This document shows positions 1-6,648 of a stretch of DNA of 8,133 bases, piece by piece. Numbering within the stretch: position 1 is the first letter of the stretch; the number at the start of each line of letters is the position of its first letter. This DNA comes from a bacterium (Candidatus Gribaldobacteria) CG10_big_fil_rev_8_21_14_0_10_41_12 (GTDB taxonomy: Bacteria; Patescibacteriota; Minisyncoccia; Minisyncoccales; CG1-02-41-26): positions 1 through 8,133 of the forward strand of contig PFAV01000065.1 in NCBI GenBank assembly GCA_002773545.1, read 5' to 3'. The notes beneath the pieces were generated by a model. It was not told the DNA's origin. It saw only the letters and a list, made by a program, of their open reading frames with translations, and did no database searches. The position numbers and the translations under genes were made by a program.

Positions 1-18
1 AAGCCAATTGATTGGCTT
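1..18. repeat. Short perfect inverted repeat at the left edge
   Basis: The arms AAGCCAAT and ATTGGCTT are perfect reverse complements separated by two bases, so a hairpin of 6-8 base pairs with a tiny loop is possible. It lies next to the larger stem-loop at 18-68, downstream of dgkA. It may belong to the same structured 3' region or to an element continuing beyond the window. No U-rich run follows it on the minus strand inside the window, so it is not called a terminator. Confidence 0.45.
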
Positions 19-68
19 TAACGGGCGATTTAGGAAAACCCTCCGTGGTTTTCCGTTAAAAATCGCCC
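18..68 (-). other. Nested stem-loop downstream of dgkA, possible 3'-end or structured RNA element
   Basis: The outer arms GGGCGATTT (23-31) and AAATCGCCC (60-68) pair over 9 bases. Inside them GGAAAACC (33-40) pairs with GGTTTTCC (47-54) over 8 bases around a 6-base loop. A competing pairing exists between TTAACGG (18-24) and CCGTTAA (53-59), which would break parts of both stems, so two exclusive folds are possible. The element lies about 70 bases past the dgkA stop, where the nrdD-dgkA transcript could end. There is no U-tract on either strand, so a classical intrinsic terminator is not supported. The rest of 1-140 shows no coding potential. Confidence 0.5.
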
Positions 69-140
69 CGGACAGAGTGAGCGTCTCCTTGAAATTAGTT
101 ATCCGAACCCCAAACAATCGCGCAAGGTCTACTAATAATT

Positions 141-512
141 TTATTTTAGCAAGTAAGGCAAAAAAATTAAAAGCCCCGCGGCCGCCGCGCCTAAGCAAGC
201 CATTAAAACAGCTGACGCGGACAAGTCCTTGATTTTTCTGATGCGCGGGTCCCGGCAGGGCTGAAACATATCCAACATACCTTCTAATTGACTATTCAAA
301 AGCTCTAAGCCCAGCACCAAGGCCATCATCAAACAGCAAATAGCTCGCTCCGCATTCGTCAGCGGAAACCAAAACATCGCAAAAATCACGCAAAAAGCCG
401 CTACTAATTGTATGCGAAAACTCTGCTCCTCTTTAATCGCCCACCATAACCCCTTGCCAGAAATCTGAAACGGCTTGAAAAACGGCTTCAATTGTTTTTT
501 CAACGGTTGCAT
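141..512 (-). CDS. dgkA: Diacylglycerol kinase / undecaprenol kinase family integral membrane protein (DgkA-like)
   Basis: A 123-residue inner-membrane lipid kinase, the normal length for the family. It phosphorylates a membrane lipid alcohol with ATP: diacylglycerol in the proteobacterial members, undecaprenol (cell-wall carrier recycling) in many Gram-positive members. The sequence does not decide the substrate. Visible family marks are E28/E29 with the SFRIQ stretch before the first membrane helix, the core ELLNSQLEGMLD at 70-81 (E70, N73, E77, D81), and KDLSASAVL at 95-103. Three hydrophobic segments lie at about 34-50, 56-72 and 98-120. It starts with ATG and its upstream region has only a weak GGTA, not a real Shine-Dalgarno. 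It begins 10 bases after the comEC stop and is probably the last gene of the nrdD operon. In a cell with little lipid synthesis, carrier-lipid recycling is the more likely job (inference). Confidence 0.9.
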   Translation of the reverse strand: MQPLKKQLKPFFKPFQISGKGLWWAIKEEQSFRIQLVAAFCVIFAMFWFPLTNAERAICCLMMALVLGLELLNSQLEGMLDMFQPCRDPRIRKIKDLSASAVLMACLGAAAAGLLIFLPYLLK

Positions 513-522
513 ATATTTACCA

Positions 523-1665
523 TTATAACCCTATTTTTCTCTTACGCCAAAGCCAAAGAGTCAATCCAGTATAGTTTAGCGCTAAAATACTTTTTGAAAA
601 ATATAGTTGCCAGTTGGCCAAAATAGATGGCGAAAACCAATCTACCACTTGCAAAAAATAATTCAACAGCAAATTTATCGGCCAGACAAAAACTGCGGCC
701 ATAGGACGGTAAACAAAACCAACTATCAACAGCAAAAACCCCAACAGCATAATTACTGGAATGATTGGCGTAATTAAAATGTTGGCCATAACAGAAGTAA
801 TTGAAAAATAGCCAAAATAGTAAATTGACAAAGGCAGGGTAAAAAGCCAAGCCGCCAAATTAATCGCTAAAAACTGGGCCAAGTTGGCTCGCTCTAAAAG
901 TTTCCATTTCAAAGCCAGCCAACTCTGCAGAAGCGGCGCCAAATAAATCAGCCCCAAAACAGCTAAAAACGACAGCTGAAAACCAATGTCGTGCCTCAAT
1001 AAAGATGGCTTAATAAGCAACATAACGCTGGCGGCCAAAACAATGGTGCGCTGTGAGCGATTAGGCTGGCCCAAAGCGCCCGCCAACAACAGCAAACTAG
1101 CCATTACGCCAGCTCTAATAGCAGAAGGAGGCGAGCCAATCAAAAAAATATAAAACCAAATTAAAAAAGCAGATCCCCCGACGGCCCATTGGCGATACAT
1201 TCCCAAAGCAATGCTCAGCCAGACCAAAATCTGCGACAAAAGCACGATATTAGAGCCCGACACCGCGGTAATATGCCTAACTCCCGCCAAATTCATTTTT
1301 TGCTTCCATTGATAATCCAAATTTTGCTGGCCGCCAAAAAGAATACCCGAGAAAAGCTCGGCTTGAGGCGAAGGAAAAACATCTTTAACCAGAGCCATTT
1401 GAGCCAATCCTGTTGTCTTGGCGGGCTGGGCCGCTGTTTCCGCGCCCAATTCAGCGCGCCCCATACCCAAAGCCAAAAATATCAAGCAGAAGCCAAAAAC
1501 CGCTACTAATTTATGACGATGAAAAAACAAGATATAAAAAAATCCCAACAAAAAAAGCTCTACTAAGAGCCATTGGGGAATTTTCAACCACGAGGCCACA
1601 GCCACGCCCAAAATAACGCTTAAAGCCCAATAAAATAAAATTTTGGAATAAGTTAGCACGGTCAA
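523..1665 (-). CDS. comEC: Minimal ComEC/Rec2-type DNA uptake channel
   Basis: A 380-residue polytopic membrane protein of the ComEC/Rec2 competence family, which carries single-stranded DNA across the inner membrane. Family motifs are present: GVRHITAVSGSNI at 128-140, SPPSAIRAGVM at 178-188 and DIGFQLSFLAVLGL at 226-239, within many hydrophobic helices. Two parts of full-length ComEC (about 700-800 residues) are absent. There is no room for the N-terminal OB-fold between the first helices (about 8-70) and the core at about 93. The C-terminal metallo-beta-lactamase-like nuclease domain is missing, since the protein ends after the last helices with WLWRKRKIGL. The start shown is TTG; a GTG two codons later (1657-1659) is an alternative, with a weak GAGA upstream of both. 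It begins 9 bases after the nrdG stop and ends 10 bases before dgkA. Confidence 0.88.
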   Translation of the reverse strand: MTVLTYSKILFYWALSVILGVAVASWLKIPQWLLVELFLLGFFYILFFHRHKLVAVFGFCLIFLALGMGRAELGAETAAQPAKTTGLAQMALVKDVFPSPQAELFSGILFGGQQNLDYQWKQKMNLAGVRHITAVSGSNIVLLSQILVWLSIALGMYRQWAVGGSAFLIWFYIFLIGSPPSAIRAGVMASLLLLAGALGQPNRSQRTIVLAASVMLLIKPSLLRHDIGFQLSFLAVLGLIYLAPLLQSWLALKWKLLERANLAQFLAINLAAWLFTLPLSIYYFGYFSITSVMANILITPIIPVIMLLGFLLLIVGFVYRPMAAVFVWPINLLLNYFLQVVDWFSPSILANWQLYFSKSILALNYTGLTLWLWRKRKIGL

Positions 1666-1674
1666 CTATCTCGT

Positions 1675-2388
1675 TTAGCGGACTTGGGTTATTTCAAAAA
1701 AAGGAGAGGCCATGGCCAAGCACTGATTGATTTCCTCGGTTAGGTCAATTTTCATTTGAGCGAAAATCGGGTCAAGGGTTTTTTCCGGCCGAAAATGCTG
1801 CAAAAAATATTTTTTGGCCGGCTTGAGCCATTTAACAATGTCGGCAATGTCCTCTTTGGTGTGTATGCCTGGCACAAAAGTGGTGCGAAACTCATAATCA
1901 ACCAGGCCTTGCTTGAGTATTTCTACGCTTTTTTGGATATTATCAGCTAAATAATTGTTAGAGCATCCCTCGAACCCCACCACCGAGGAATATTTGGCCA
2001 ATGGCGCCTTAATATCCATAGCCAAATAATCCACCAAGCGTTTTTTTAACAAGTCCTTTAACATTGTTGGGTTAGAGCCGTTGGTATCCAGCTTTATTTT
2101 ATAGCCCATTTTTTTAATCTGGCGGCAAAAAGCCGGCAAATCCGAGTTAATAGTGGGCTCTCCCCCGCAAATAACCACGCCTTCTAATTGGCCCTTTCGT
2201 CGTTTCAAAAAGTCGTAAAAATCACTATGGGCCATTATGGGTTGCTTGGCGATTTTTTCAGGCAAAACTAATTCCGAGGAATAACACCAAGGACATCTAA
2301 AATTACAGCCAGTTAAAAAAACAATGCAAGCCAAATGCCCGGGATAATCAAGTAAAGTGATTCTTTGCAAACCGCCAATTTTCATCAT
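1675..2388 (-). CDS. nrdG: Anaerobic ribonucleoside-triphosphate reductase activating protein (radical SAM)
   Basis: A 237-residue radical-SAM enzyme that uses an iron-sulfur cluster and S-adenosylmethionine to create the glycyl radical on NrdD. The cluster cysteines are C28, C32 and C35 in GCNFRCPWCYSSELV (27-41). The SAM-binding GGEPT is at 75-79, with further family-like stretches at LDTNGSNP (100-107) and DYLAMDIKAP (119-128). The N-terminus KIGGLQRITLLDYPG is typical of the longer NrdG form that pairs with Thermotoga/clostridial-type NrdD, rather than the short E. coli form of about 155 residues. The residue after the third cysteine is Tyr, where His is more usual. Two ATG codons lie side by side at the start and neither has a clear Shine-Dalgarno. 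The gene follows nrdD by 20 bases and precedes comEC by 9, so it is probably cotranscribed with both. Confidence 0.93.
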   Translation of the reverse strand: MMKIGGLQRITLLDYPGHLACIVFLTGCNFRCPWCYSSELVLPEKIAKQPIMAHSDFYDFLKRRKGQLEGVVICGGEPTINSDLPAFCRQIKKMGYKIKLDTNGSNPTMLKDLLKKRLVDYLAMDIKAPLAKYSSVVGFEGCSNNYLADNIQKSVEILKQGLVDYEFRTTFVPGIHTKEDIADIVKWLKPAKKYFLQHFRPEKTLDPIFAQMKIDLTEEINQCLAMASPFFEITQVR

Positions 2389-2408
2389 ACTGATTATTTA
2401 TTATCTCA

Positions 2409-5400
2409 TTATACCTGAAAAGTTTTTCTTTCTTTAAATTCTTGGGTCTTGCCCTTATGCCACTGCTGAACCGGCCTAATATACCCGACAATTCTGGAAT
2501 AAACCTCGCAGGGCTGTTCAATGGTGCACTTGGGGCATTGCCAGTGCTCGCCCGACAAATAACCATGGCTGGGGCAAATGGAAAAAGTAGGGGTTAAAGT
2601 GATATAGGGCAATTTATAGTTGCTGAAAATCTTTTTAATTAGGCCTTTCATCGCCGCCAAATCGCGCAACTGCTCGCCAATAAACAGGTGGAGCACCACA
2701 CCCCCGGTATATTTACACTGAATTTCATCTTGTAGTTCAAGGGCTTGGAAAATATCATCAGTATAATTAACCGGCAACTGGGTACTGTTCGTATAGTATG
2801 GCGTCTCGTTAGTGCCAGCGGTAATGATTTCCGGGTATTTTTCTCTATCTTTCAAGGCCAGCTTAAAGCTTGCTCCTTCGGCTGGCGTTGACTCCAAATT
2901 ATACAAATTGCCAGTTTCTTCCTGATATTTGATTATTCTTTCTCTCATAAAATCCATCACCTCCAAGGTAAATTTCCTGCCCTCGGCAGAACCGATATCT
3001 TCTCCCATAAAATTAAGCAAACATTCGTTCATACCTAAAATGCCAATGGTTAAGAAATGATTGCCATAATGGCTGCCGCGCATTTTTTCCACATCCTGCA
3101 AATAATATTTAGAATAAGGATAAAGGCCTTTGCGCATTAAGTCATCAATAGTTTTTTTCTTGATTTCCAGCGATTCTTTGGCTAAATCCATCACCCGCCC
3201 CAAGCGTTCAAAAAATTCTTTCTTGGTTTTAGACAAATAACCAAGCCGCGACATATTAATGGTAACCACGCCCGAAGACCCAGTTAGGGGATTCGCGCCA
3301 AAAAGCCCGCCACCTTTCCTCAAAAGCTCTTTGTTATTCAAACGTAACCGGCAACACATCGAACGAACATCCTCGGGTTTCATATCCGACTGTAAAAAAT
3401 TAGCAAAATAACAAATGCCATATTTGGCCGTGGCTAACCACATTGGCTCTAAATATGGCTCATCCCATGGGAAATCCTTGGTAATATTAACGGTGGGGAT
3501 GGGAAAAGTAAAAATTCTTGAATTCTTATCGCCCTCTAACATTGCCTCAAAAAAGGCCTTGTTAAAAACTTTCATTTCTTCGCCAAATTCGCCGTAAGTT
3601 TCTTTTTGCAACTCGCCTCCAATAATCACTGGTTGTTTGGCGTAAGACGGCGAAGGCGTGATATCAACAGTGATATTACTAAAAGGCGTATTGCCAGTAA
3701 TAAACACCTGTCCATTTCGCTTGGCAATCACTGTTTCGTTATCAGTGTGCACGCTCCAAATTACTCCACGGTAATCAACCCTATTAATCTGCATTATATA
3801 GTCATTTTGAGTTTCAGTTAAAGTTAAAATATGTTGCAGTTTTTTGCCAATGCCTCCCTCTTGAGGCATTCTTTGCCTAACCGAAAAATTATAACCAGCC
3901 AAAACAGCTAACGCCTCTAATCCATGCAAGAGATTCTCATCTGTAGTAGTAATTCTTTGGCGATATTTTTCAACCCAGCCATCTGCTTCCACAAAAACAT
4001 CTAAAAACAACCTGGCCTGTCGCTGGCTTAGTTTATAGATAAAATCAGGCATTCTTTTGCGCGTTGATTCAATCCAGCCATGAATAACTCTGGAAGAAAG
4101 AGGCTTAAGCCGAATATGCATACAAGTTCCAAGCGAAACTTGCTCTCTTTGCGAATAATCAAAATCAAAATGATCCAAAAGACCAATAATTTCTTGATAA
4201 TTTTCTTTATTGCTTTGAGATTGATAAATTGAAACTCTGTGGCTTTCGTCTTTTTCAATGGTTCCCTCAGCTAGCGTCCAAGCCAAAAGCTTTAATTGCT
4301 CATCCTCAACAGGAAAATCGCTATTAGTATTATTTGCCCTAACTGGCACGGCAATGGGAGATTTTAATTCTAAAATTTTCTCAATGGGTTCCAAAACATA
4401 GTGTTCCGCATTAAATGCCTGTCTGACAACCCGATGATTAGGTGAAATTAACTGATCTTGACTGCGATTTTTCAAATTATACATTAAGCCCTCATAATCC
4501 TTTTGAAAAATAAAAGAAGTATTTTTCTGTTCAATCTGTTTGGTTTGCAAATTAAAAGTATAAACAACATCGCCTTCTTGCACTTCGTTATAAGATTTCC
4601 AGCCCTCTGGGCTCAAAATTTGAGTATCTTGCGACAAACACTGAAAACCCACTCTAGTGGGCACGGCGCAACCGAACAAAAATTCTTGCATGGCTTGCTT
4701 GACATCTTGATAATCCAATTTATCATAACGGATAAACGGCGCCAATAAAGTGTCAAAATTAGAAAAGGCCTGGGCCCCCGCTGCTTCACCCTGAAGCGTG
4801 TAGAAAAAATTAACCACCTGGCCTAAGGCAGTTCTTAAATGTTTGGGCGGCTTGGATTCAACCTTGCCAGCCACCCCGCCAAAGCCCCTTTTTAATAAAT
4901 CATATAAATCCCAACCGCAACAGTAGGCCCCCAAAAAATCCAAGTCATGTATGTGAAAATCACCGCTGGCGGCGGCTTCGCGGATTTGCTGGGGATAAAT
5001 TTTATTAAGCCAATACCGTTTGGTTAAAGTGGCCACGCCATAATTATTCAAGCCCTGCAGAGAATAGGACATATTGGCATTTTCTTTCACCTGCCAATCA
5101 ATTTCATTGATATACTTGTCGTAAATTTCTACGGCTTCATCATAGATGGTCTCGGTTTCGCGCATCCGTCGCCTTTGCTCGCGATAAATAATATAGTTTT
5201 TAGCGGTTTGAGTAAGGTCTTCCAACATTAAAACCTCTTCCACGATGTCTTGGATTTGCTCCACCTCGGGAATTTCCCTTTTAGAAAACCGGCGATTCAA
5301 AATTTTAATCACCCGGTCAGCCAGCTTTTCAGCTAACTTTTCATCGCCCTCGCCTGTAACCGTGAGGGCCTTAAAGATGGCTTTGCTGATTCTGTCTTGC

Positions 5401-5459
5401 TCAAAATCAACAATACTGCCATCTCGTTTTTTAACTTTGGCAATTTCTGGGGTTGTCAT
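2409..5459 (-). CDS. nrdD: Anaerobic (class III) ribonucleoside-triphosphate reductase, interrupted in frame by an intein
   Basis: The large subunit of the oxygen-sensitive glycyl-radical ribonucleotide reductase, which converts ribonucleotides to deoxyribonucleotides after activation by NrdG. The reading frame is 1016 residues. Removing the intein at 274-590 leaves about 699, a normal class III length. Order of parts: an ATP-cone at about 6-95 (VKKRDGSIVDFEQDRISKAI), the catalytic barrel, paired cysteines C180/C181, and MCCRLRL at 701-707, whose C702/C703 probably include the thiyl-radical cysteine (inference). A metal-binding C-terminus follows (C962, perhaps H965, C975, C978). The glycyl-radical loop SRIVGYIRP puts the radical on G992. 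The MCCRLRL and GGGLFG regions resemble Thermotoga/clostridial enzymes more than E. coli NrdD. It starts with ATG without a Shine-Dalgarno, about 45 bases after a strong -10 box. It is the first gene of the nrdD-nrdG-comEC-dgkA run. All key catalytic positions are intact. Confidence 0.95.
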   Translation of the reverse strand: MTTPEIAKVKKRDGSIVDFEQDRISKAIFKALTVTGEGDEKLAEKLADRVIKILNRRFSKREIPEVEQIQDIVEEVLMLEDLTQTAKNYIIYREQRRRMRETETIYDEAVEIYDKYINEIDWQVKENANMSYSLQGLNNYGVATLTKRYWLNKIYPQQIREAAASGDFHIHDLDFLGAYCCGWDLYDLLKRGFGGVAGKVESKPPKHLRTALGQVVNFFYTLQGEAAGAQAFSNFDTLLAPFIRYDKLDYQDVKQAMQEFLFGCAVPTRVGFQCLSQDTQILSPEGWKSYNEVQEGDVVYTFNLQTKQIEQKNTSFIFQKDYEGLMYNLKNRSQDQLISPNHRVVRQAFNAEHYVLEPIEKILELKSPIAVPVRANNTNSDFPVEDEQLKLLAWTLAEGTIEKDESHRVSIYQSQSNKENYQEIIGLLDHFDFDYSQREQVSLGTCMHIRLKPLSSRVIHGWIESTRKRMPDFIYKLSQRQARLFLDVFVEADGWVEKYRQRITTTDENLLHGLEALAVLAGYNFSVRQRMPQEGGIGKKLQHILTLTETQNDYIMQINRVDYRGVIWSVHTDNETVIAKRNGQVFITGNTPFSNITVDITPSPSYAKQPVIIGGELQKETYGEFGEEMKVFNKAFFEAMLEGDKNSRIFTFPIPTVNITKDFPWDEPYLEPMWLATAKYGICYFANFLQSDMKPEDVRSMCCRLRLNNKELLRKGGGLFGANPLTGSSGVVTINMSRLGYLSKTKKEFFERLGRVMDLAKESLEIKKKTIDDLMRKGLYPYSKYYLQDVEKMRGSHYGNHFLTIGILGMNECLLNFMGEDIGSAEGRKFTLEVMDFMRERIIKYQEETGNLYNLESTPAEGASFKLALKDREKYPEIITAGTNETPYYTNSTQLPVNYTDDIFQALELQDEIQCKYTGGVVLHLFIGEQLRDLAAMKGLIKKIFSNYKLPYITLTPTFSICPSHGYLSGEHWQCPKCTIEQPCEVYSRIVGYIRPVQQWHKGKTQEFKERKTFQV
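3690..4640 (-). mobile_element. In-frame intein within NrdD, with LAGLIDADG-type homing endonuclease motifs
   Basis: A self-splicing protein insert of about 317 residues (NrdD 274-590) sits between Q273 and T591. It splits the conserved stretch GFQ/TPFSNIT, which reads continuously in intein-free NrdD. Block A begins with Cys1 (CLSQDTQIL). Block B is SPNH with H342. The C-terminal end is GQVFITGN followed by Thr, giving terminal Asn590 and a Thr+1 nucleophile. The penultimate residue is Gly, not the usual His. Between the splicing blocks are two LAGLIDADG-like helices: LLAWTLAEGT (391-400, acidic E398) and FLDVFVEADG (485-494, acidic D493), so a homing endonuclease is present and not obviously broken. 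Insertion at a conserved enzyme site is typical of inteins. Boundaries are exact by codon if the Cys/Asn assignment holds. Confidence 0.92.
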
Positions 5460-5506
5460 AGTATTAACGAGGTTAAATTTAATTTCTCAACGAACATAGT
5501 GAACCT

Positions 5507-5536
5507 ATTATACTCAAAATAATAAAAAAAAGACAA
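5507..5536 (-). promoter_or_regulatory. Sigma70-type promoter for the nrdD operon
   Basis: On the minus strand a perfect -10 hexamer TATAAT (5507-5512) lies 18 bases after a -35-like TTGTCT (5531-5536, four of six consensus bases). The spacer contains a long T-run. Transcription would start near 5500, giving a leader of about 40 bases before the nrdD ATG. This suggests nrdD-nrdG-comEC-dgkA is transcribed independently of ftsAZ. Confidence 0.65.
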
Positions 5537-5538
5537 CC

Positions 5539-5547
5539 TGTGGATAA
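5539..5547 (-). promoter_or_regulatory. Perfect DnaA-box 9-mer next to the nrdD promoter
   Basis: The minus strand reads TTATCCACA, the consensus bacterial DnaA box, ending two bases before the -35 hexamer of the nrdD promoter. DnaA is known to regulate the aerobic nrdAB genes in E. coli, so a role in tying dNTP supply to replication is plausible. Only one perfect box is seen, so this is a candidate operator and not an origin. Confidence 0.4.
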
Positions 5548-5555
5548 CTAACATA

Positions 5556-5684
5556 AAATGACAAATATCTAATGTCTAATGTCTAATAAAATGCCCAATA
5601 TCAAATGTCCAACAATTAATTTTTGGCATTTGATATTTGGATTTTGATATTTTATTTGACATTAGTCATTAGGATTTAGACATT
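5556..5684 (+). repeat. AT-rich palindromic intergenic repeat, copy 1
   Basis: A 129-base non-coding element built from variants of TAATGTC, AAATGTC and their reverse complements. The left arm contains two tandem TAATGTC units. The right arm (5618-5684) matches the reverse complement of 7956-8022 with three mismatches in 67 bases. The two arms are partly complementary, so the element can fold as a long imperfect hairpin. It lies between the ftsZ stop and the nrdD promoter and could stabilise or end the ftsAZ transcript. It has no open reading frame, so if mobile it would be MITE-like and depend on an enzyme made elsewhere. Confidence 0.8.
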
Positions 5685-5685
5685 C

Positions 5686-5711
5686 TGATTGCTACTTACT
5701 GGTAGCAATCA
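5686..5711 (-). other. Perfect hairpin spanning the ftsZ stop codon
   Basis: TGATTGCTAC (5686-5695) and GTAGCAATCA (5702-5711) are exact 10-base reverse complements with a 6-base loop. On the minus strand the stem includes the last ftsZ codons and the TAG stop. No U-tract follows, so a simple intrinsic terminator is unlikely. Together with the adjacent palindromic repeat it may protect the ftsZ mRNA 3' end. Confidence 0.55.
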
Positions 5712-6648
5712 AGGTAATTTTTATCTCCCCATCTTTCAGCCCCTCATCTTCGGAAACGCCAAAAACAATTTTGGCTTTGGGGCTGGCGTTCTTTTTAATA
5801 AAGGTAGCCGCGATGTTAACTTCACTCAATGAAAGATCGCCCGGCCCAGCCACATTTATTAAAATGCCAGCGGCCTCGCCAATAGAAAAATCTAATAAAG
5901 CCGAACGCAAAGCGGCTGAAGCGGCAATAATCGCCCGCTTTTCCCCCTTGGCCCGTCCGATGCCTAAAAAGGCCTGGCCGGAATTTTTCAAAATACTTTT
6001 CAAATCAGCTAAATCAACATTAATAATGCCGGGCAAAGAAATCAAATCCGCGATGGCCTTAACCGCTTCCCGTAAAACCTCATCACACAGCCAGAAACCA
6101 TTGGCCACAGTAGTGTTGGGCTTGGCTAAGTCCAGAAGTTTATCATTAGGAATAACTAATAAAGCGTCAACCTTATCTTCTAACTCGCGCAAACCCTGCG
6201 CGGCCACATTTTTTCGCTGTTGGCCTTCAAATGAAAAAGGCAAAGTTACCACTGCCAAAGTTAAAATGCCCATACCCTTGGCCAGCTCGCCCAATATAGG
6301 AATGGCCGATGTGCCGGACCCGCCGCCCAGGCCGCAAGTTAAAAACACCATTTCAGCGCCCACTAAAACCTGTTTTAATTCCTCCAAACTCTCTTGAGCC
6401 GCTTTAGCGCCAAGCTTAACATCCATACCCGCCCCCCAACCATGAGTGGTATTGGGGCCAATCAAAATTTTTTGAGACACCGGACTTAATTTGAGCGATT
6501 GAGCGTCGGTGTTAATAGCCACCAAGTCAACGCCCGCCACACCCGCCACCGCCATGCGGCTTACCGCGTTAACGCCCGAGCCGCCAATGCCAATCACTTT
6601 GATAGCGTGTTTTCTGGTATTTTGCTGTTTCATATAAAAACTGTTCAC
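5692..6648 (-). CDS. ftsZ: Cell division GTPase FtsZ, short form lacking the C-terminal tail
   Basis: A tubulin-like GTPase that polymerises into the division ring. Visible marks are VIGIGGSGVNAVSRM (18-32), AINTDAQSL (44-52), PFSFEG (137-142), IPNDKLL (166-172) and the T7 synergy loop NVDLADLK (210-217), with catalytic acids D212 and D215 kept. The GTP signature is altered: GGGSGTS at 108-114 instead of GGGTGTG. The protein is 318 residues against a usual 350-400. It ends at KITLIATSK, where the globular domain normally ends, so the disordered linker and the FtsA-binding C-terminal peptide are missing. The start shown is GTG, whose last base is the first base of the ftsA TAG on the plus-strand numbering (6648), a one-base overlap suggesting coupled translation. 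An ATG at codon 6 (6631-6633) would give 313 residues. Neither start has a Shine-Dalgarno. A second full-length ftsZ elsewhere in the genome is possible. Confidence 0.93.
   Translation of the reverse strand: MNSFYMKQQNTRKHAIKVIGIGGSGVNAVSRMAVAGVAGVDLVAINTDAQSLKLSPVSQKILIGPNTTHGWGAGMDVKLGAKAAQESLEELKQVLVGAEMVFLTCGLGGGSGTSAIPILGELAKGMGILTLAVVTLPFSFEGQQRKNVAAQGLRELEDKVDALLVIPNDKLLDLAKPNTTVANGFWLCDEVLREAVKAIADLISLPGIINVDLADLKSILKNSGQAFLGIGRAKGEKRAIIAASAALRSALLDFSIGEAAGILINVAGPGDLSLSEVNIAATFIKKNASPKAKIVFGVSEDEGLKDGEIKITLIATSK

Noticed and set aside
1..140. tRNA or other known RNA gene
   Set aside because: No cloverleaf, T-loop motif or anticodon arm can be fitted; only the nested hairpins are supported.
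2409..5459. Two fused or frameshifted genes explaining the long NrdD
   Set aside because: The extra 317 residues start with Cys, end with Asn-Thr, contain intein blocks, and their removal restores a continuous NrdD; an intein explains it fully.
5460..5506. NrdR box in the nrdD leader
   Set aside because: A half-site-like CACTAT is present, but the second half of the palindrome is missing and there is no paired box.
5539..5547. Replication origin
   Set aside because: A single DnaA box, with no box cluster and no dnaA or dnaN nearby, does not support an origin.
5556..5684. CRISPR array
   Set aside because: The repeated units are about 7 bases, degenerate and back-to-back in both orientations; there are no uniform 25-40 base repeats with unique spacers and no cas genes.
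5771..6397. Plus-strand open frame of 208 codons opposite ftsZ, and similar frames opposite ftsA and comEC
   Set aside because: They are antisense to conserved genes, have low-complexity composition and show no recognisable domain.
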